DNA from: Wenxinia marina DSM 24838
GTDB lineage: Bacteria > Pseudomonadota > Alphaproteobacteria > Rhodobacterales > Rhodobacteraceae
Assembly (NCBI RefSeq): GCF_000379485.1
Contig: NZ_KB902276.1
Span: 310,001-374,000 of the forward strand
DNA length: 64,000 bases
Direction of reading: 5' to 3'
The position numbers and the translations under genes are program-made. Of this stretch, positions 61,269 through 64,000 are shown in pieces. Numbering within the stretch: the first letter of the stretch is position 1; each line of letters begins with the position of its first letter. The notes beneath the pieces are model-generated. The model worked only from the letters and a program-made list of their open reading frames with translations. It had not been told where the DNA came from and ran no database searches.

Positions 61269-63161
61269 ATGAAGGACACCGACACCCGCCACCTCAGCTG
61301 GGACGAGTGGGACGAGCTGCGCCGCCCGGCGCCGGGCGAGACCGACTTCGACCGCGTCGTCGCCGGCGCGATCAGCCGCCGCGGCTTGCTCGGCGGCGTG
61401 CTCGCCTTCGGCTCGGGCGCGGCCGCGATGGGCCTCGGCACGCTGAAGGGCACCACAGCGATGGCGCAGAGCAGCCGCTTCGCCTTCGCGCCCATCGCCG
61501 CGCAGACCGATTACGACGTTCACGTCCCCGAAGACTACGAGTGGGGCGTGCTGGTGCGCTGGGGCGATCCGCTCTTCTCGGACGCGGCCGAGTTCGACGC
61601 CGCCCAGGGCGGCGATCCGGCGACAGCCGACCGGGTGTTCGGCGAGAACACCGACGGGATGGAGCTGTACGAGATCGACGGCGCCCAGGTGATCGCGGTC
61701 AACCACGAGTACGTCAACGAGACGATCAACCTTCCGAACGCGCCCGCCGAGTCGGGGAGCGTCGTGAACTCGGAAGAGGACGCCACGAAGCTGATGATGC
61801 TCCAGGGCGTCACCGTCATGGAGGTCCGTGACGGCGCGACTGGCTGGGAGGTCGTGGTCGACAGCCCCTACAACCGCCGGATCACCCACCAGACGCCGAT
61901 GACGCTCTCCGGCCCCGCCGCCGGCACGCCGCTGATGCAGACCGTGGCCGACCCCTCGGGCACCGAGGTGAAGGGCACGCTGAACAATTGCGGCGCCGGG
62001 CGGACGCTCTGGGGCACGTACCTGACCTGCGAAGAGAACTTCAACGGCTACTTCGGCTCGACCGACCCCGAGGTCGAGATCACCGAAGGCTGGGCGCGCT
62101 ACGGCATCGGCGCCGAAAGCCGGTATGCGTACGAGCAGTACGACAGCCGCTTCGACATCTCGGTCGACCCGAACGAGCCGAACCGCCACGGCTGGATCGT
62201 CGAGATCGATCCCTCGGACGCGCAGTCGGTGCCGGTCAAGCATACCGCCCTCGGCCGCTTCAAGCACGAGAACGCGGCGATGGTGCAGGCGGCGGACGGC
62301 CGGATCGTCGTCTACATGGGCGACGACGAGCGGGGCGAGTTCCTGTATCGCTTCGTCTCCAACGGCGTCTGGGAAGAGGGCACGAACGGCTCGGCCCTGC
62401 TGGAGGACGGCACGCTCTCCGTCGCGCGCTTCACCGAGGACGGCACGGGCGAGTGGTTGCCGCTGACGCCCGAGAGGACGGGCATGGAGATGGCCGAGAT
62501 GCTGGTCCACGCCCGGATGGCCGGCTCGGCCGTGGGCGCGACCACGATGGACCGCCCCGAATGGGTCGCCGTGAACCCGGTCGCGGCCGAGGCCTACTGC
62601 GCGCTCACCAACAACTCGCGCCGCGAGGCGGGGGCGACCAACGCCGGCGGCGACGCGATGGAGCCGGCGGGCCCGAACCCGCGCCCGACCAACGAGTACG
62701 GCCAGATCGTGCGCTGGCGGCCCGAAGGCGGCGACCACGGCGCGGACACCTTCGCGTGGGACCTGTTCGTGATGGCGGGCAACCCGCAGGTCTACGACAA
62801 CGAGTATGGCGGCTCGCCGAACGTGACGCCGGGCAACATGTTCAATTCGCCGGACGGCATGCAGTTCTCGTCCGACGGCCTGCTCTGGATCCAGACCGAC
62901 GGCGACGACAGCAACGAGGGCGACTTCGCCGGCATGGGCAACAACCAGATGCTCGTCGGCGACCCCGAGACGGGCGAGATCGCGCGTTTCCTGACCGGCC
63001 CGAACGGGTCGGAAGTGACCGGCCTCACCTGGTCGGCGGACCGCACGACGGCGTTCGTCGGCATCCAGCACCCCGGCGGCTCGTGGCCGGGCGAGGACGG
63101 GATGCCGCCGCGCTCGTCGGTGATCTGGGTGCGCCGCAACGACGGCCAGCCGATCGGCTGA
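61269..63161 (+). CDS. phoX: PhoX-family alkaline phosphatase
   Basis: 630 residues. Twin-arginine signal SRRGLLGGVLAFGSGAAAM (R37-R38), cleaved after AMA near residue 66. PhoX family (DUF839) six-bladed propeller: 'YEIDGAQVIAVNHEYVN', 'GTYLTCEENFNGYFG', 'HGWIVEIDP', 'LGRFKHENAAM', 'VVYMGDDERGEFLYRF', 'RPEWVAVNP' and 'NSPDGMQFSSDGLLWIQTDG'. PhoX needs Ca2+ and Fe3+ and folds before export through Tat, so the enzyme acts in the periplasm on phosphate esters. Upstream Pho box and hairpin suggest phosphate control. Confidence 0.95.
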   Translation: MKDTDTRHLSWDEWDELRRPAPGETDFDRVVAGAISRRGLLGGVLAFGSGAAAMGLGTLKGTTAMAQSSRFAFAPIAAQTDYDVHVPEDYEWGVLVRWGDPLFSDAAEFDAAQGGDPATADRVFGENTDGMELYEIDGAQVIAVNHEYVNETINLPNAPAESGSVVNSEEDATKLMMLQGVTVMEVRDGATGWEVVVDSPYNRRITHQTPMTLSGPAAGTPLMQTVADPSGTEVKGTLNNCGAGRTLWGTYLTCEENFNGYFGSTDPEVEITEGWARYGIGAESRYAYEQYDSRFDISVDPNEPNRHGWIVEIDPSDAQSVPVKHTALGRFKHENAAMVQAADGRIVVYMGDDERGEFLYRFVSNGVWEEGTNGSALLEDGTLSVARFTEDGTGEWLPLTPERTGMEMAEMLVHARMAGSAVGATTMDRPEWVAVNPVAAEAYCALTNNSRREAGATNAGGDAMEPAGPNPRPTNEYGQIVRWRPEGGDHGADTFAWDLFVMAGNPQVYDNEYGGSPNVTPGNMFNSPDGMQFSSDGLLWIQTDGDDSNEGDFAGMGNNQMLVGDPETGEIARFLTGPNGSEVTGLTWSADRTTAFVGIQHPGGSWPGEDGMPPRSSVIWVRRNDGQPIG

Positions 63162-63182
63162 GCCGGAAGCGGATCAGCGGAA

Positions 63183-63207
63183 GGGGGCGGTCCTCCGGGC
63201 CGCCCCC
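63183..63207 (+). terminator. GC hairpin after phoX
   Basis: GGGGGCGG and CCGCCCCC around a 9-base loop, 21 bases after the phoX stop, followed by CCCTTT. It is terminator-like with only a short T run. Confidence 0.5.
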
Positions 63208-63290
63208 CCCCTTTCCGGATGTCGGTGTGGCGGCGATCACGGTGACGCGATGCGATGGACGGGGGGCGACCCCGCCCTAGAACGTTGGCG

Positions 63291-64000
63291 ATGTTGGATC
63301 TCTGGTACAAGAACGCCGTCTTCTACTGCCTCGACGTGAAGACCTTCATGGATTCGAACGGCGACGGGATCGGCGACTTCCGCGGTCTCACCGACCGGCT
63401 GGACCATCTCGAGGCGCTCGGCGTCACGACGGTCTGGTTGAACCCGTTCTATCCCTCGCCCGGCCGCGACAACGGCTACGACATCACCGACTTCTACGGG
63501 GTCGATCCTCAGTTCGGCACGCTCGGCGATTTCGTGGAGTTCAGCCGCGCGGCGCGTGAACGGGGGCTGAACATCCTCGTGGACCTTGTGGTGAACCACA
63601 CCTCGACCGATCACCCGTGGTTCCAGGAGGCCCGCAAGAAGGGCTCGCGCCGGCGCGACTGGTACGTCTGGAGCGAGGAGAAGCCCGAGGACATGTCCGA
63701 AGGCATCATCTTTCCCGGCGTGCAGGAGGCGGTCTGGACCTACGACCGCAGCGCGCAGGCGTGGTACCTGCACCGGTTCTACAAGCACCAAGCCGACCTC
63801 AACATCGCCAACCCCGAGGTCCGCGAAGAGATCATGCGGATCATGGGCTACTGGCTGGAACTCGGCGTGTCCGGCTTCCGGGTCGATGCGGTGCCGTTCC
63901 TGATCGAGTACAAGGGCCTGAAGGACATCCCCGAGCGCGATCCGATGATCCTGCTGTCCGAGATCCGCGACTTCCTGTCCTGGCGCCGCGCGGGAACCAT
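63291..64000 (+). CDS. GH13 trehalose synthase/maltose glucosyltransferase-like protein (cut at window end)
   Basis: The first 236 codons are visible. It starts 'MLDLWYKNAVFYCLDVKTFMDSNGDGIGDFRGLTDRLDHLEALGV', then 'NPFYPSPGRDNGYDITDFYGVDPQFGTLGDFVEF', 'ILVDLVVNHTSTDHPWF', and nucleophile Asp in 'GVSGFRVDAVPFLIE'. 'YKNAVFYCLDVKTF' and 'GLKDIPERDPMILLSEIRDF' match the TreS-like branch, which interconverts maltose and trehalose or handles maltosyl units. The acid/base region lies beyond the window. An in-frame ATG at 63255 is a weaker start. Confidence 0.85.
   Translation, partial: MLDLWYKNAVFYCLDVKTFMDSNGDGIGDFRGLTDRLDHLEALGVTTVWLNPFYPSPGRDNGYDITDFYGVDPQFGTLGDFVEFSRAARERGLNILVDLVVNHTSTDHPWFQEARKKGSRRRDWYVWSEEKPEDMSEGIIFPGVQEAVWTYDRSAQAWYLHRFYKHQADLNIANPEVREEIMRIMGYWLELGVSGFRVDAVPFLIEYKGLKDIPERDPMILLSEIRDFLSWRRAGT

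Overview
This 64 kb window is a very GC-rich chromosomal segment from an alphaproteobacterium, most likely a member of the Rhodobacterales. The support is a perfect GAAC-N7-GAAC SOS box at recA, non-phosphorylative L-arabinose genes, a Tat-exported PhoX, and Rhodobacteraceae-style gene neighbourhoods. No rRNA, tRNA, CRISPR array, phage or intact insertion sequence is visible. About 52 protein genes are supported.

Layout. (1) 1-8640: a truncated sugar-binding protein gene diverges from two SnoaL-like genes with LacI-type operator palindromes. Then come a SleB-type lipoprotein, an RraA-like aldolase, an enolase-superfamily dehydratase overlapping uxuA (mannonate dehydratase), and a GST. (2) 8828-14617: a minus-strand sugar or sugar-acid uptake operon (ATPase, DgoD-like dehydratase, Tat-dependent binding protein, and one protein fusing both permease subunits). 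(3) 14955-18990: AEC transporter, a Gfo/Idh/MocA-aldo/keto reductase fusion, and a zinc-type CDF exporter. (4) 19348-24562: a second sugar ABC operon. Its two permease genes are separated by an 0.8 kb array of GC palindromes containing a duplicated tail of the first permease gene. The array stays open and has ATGA overlaps at both ends. (5) 24684-30808: HpcH aldolase and aroQ, then a non-phosphorylative L-fucose/L-rhamnose-type operon (SDR, FAH, lactonase, aldo/keto reductase) with a glycosyltransferase inside it. (6) 30923-41561: SRAP protein, a four-gene beta-oxidation operon (fadE, thiolase, fadJ, CoA hydrolase/transferase), a HAD phosphatase, a thioredoxin-like protein and a class V aminotransferase. 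(7) 41697-46751: oxidative L-arabinose pathway plus a GH4 alpha-galactosidase. (8) 46898-57265: transaldolase, an antiporter with a cyclic-nucleotide-binding domain, sulfotransferase, recA, Rrf2 regulator and methyltransferase, alaS, DUF1330 and MOSC. (9) 57589-64000: GH13 alpha-glucosidase, YihY membrane protein, esterase, phoX and a truncated GH13 trehalose-synthase-like gene.

The common theme is scavenging of plant or algal sugars: pentoses, deoxyhexoses, hexuronates and alpha-galactosides. Uptake is by binding-protein transporters and breakdown is by oxidative routes that end in 2-keto-3-deoxy acids. Only one transcription factor (Rrf2) is encoded here, so the sugar regulators lie elsewhere.

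The intergenic DNA is unusually structured. A family of at least five elements shares a GGGATATTTATGGCTCGATG core behind GC hairpins. Alternating palindromes occur at three loci. A TAGGGTGGGTGAAACC repeat occurs as one inverted pair and one half copy.
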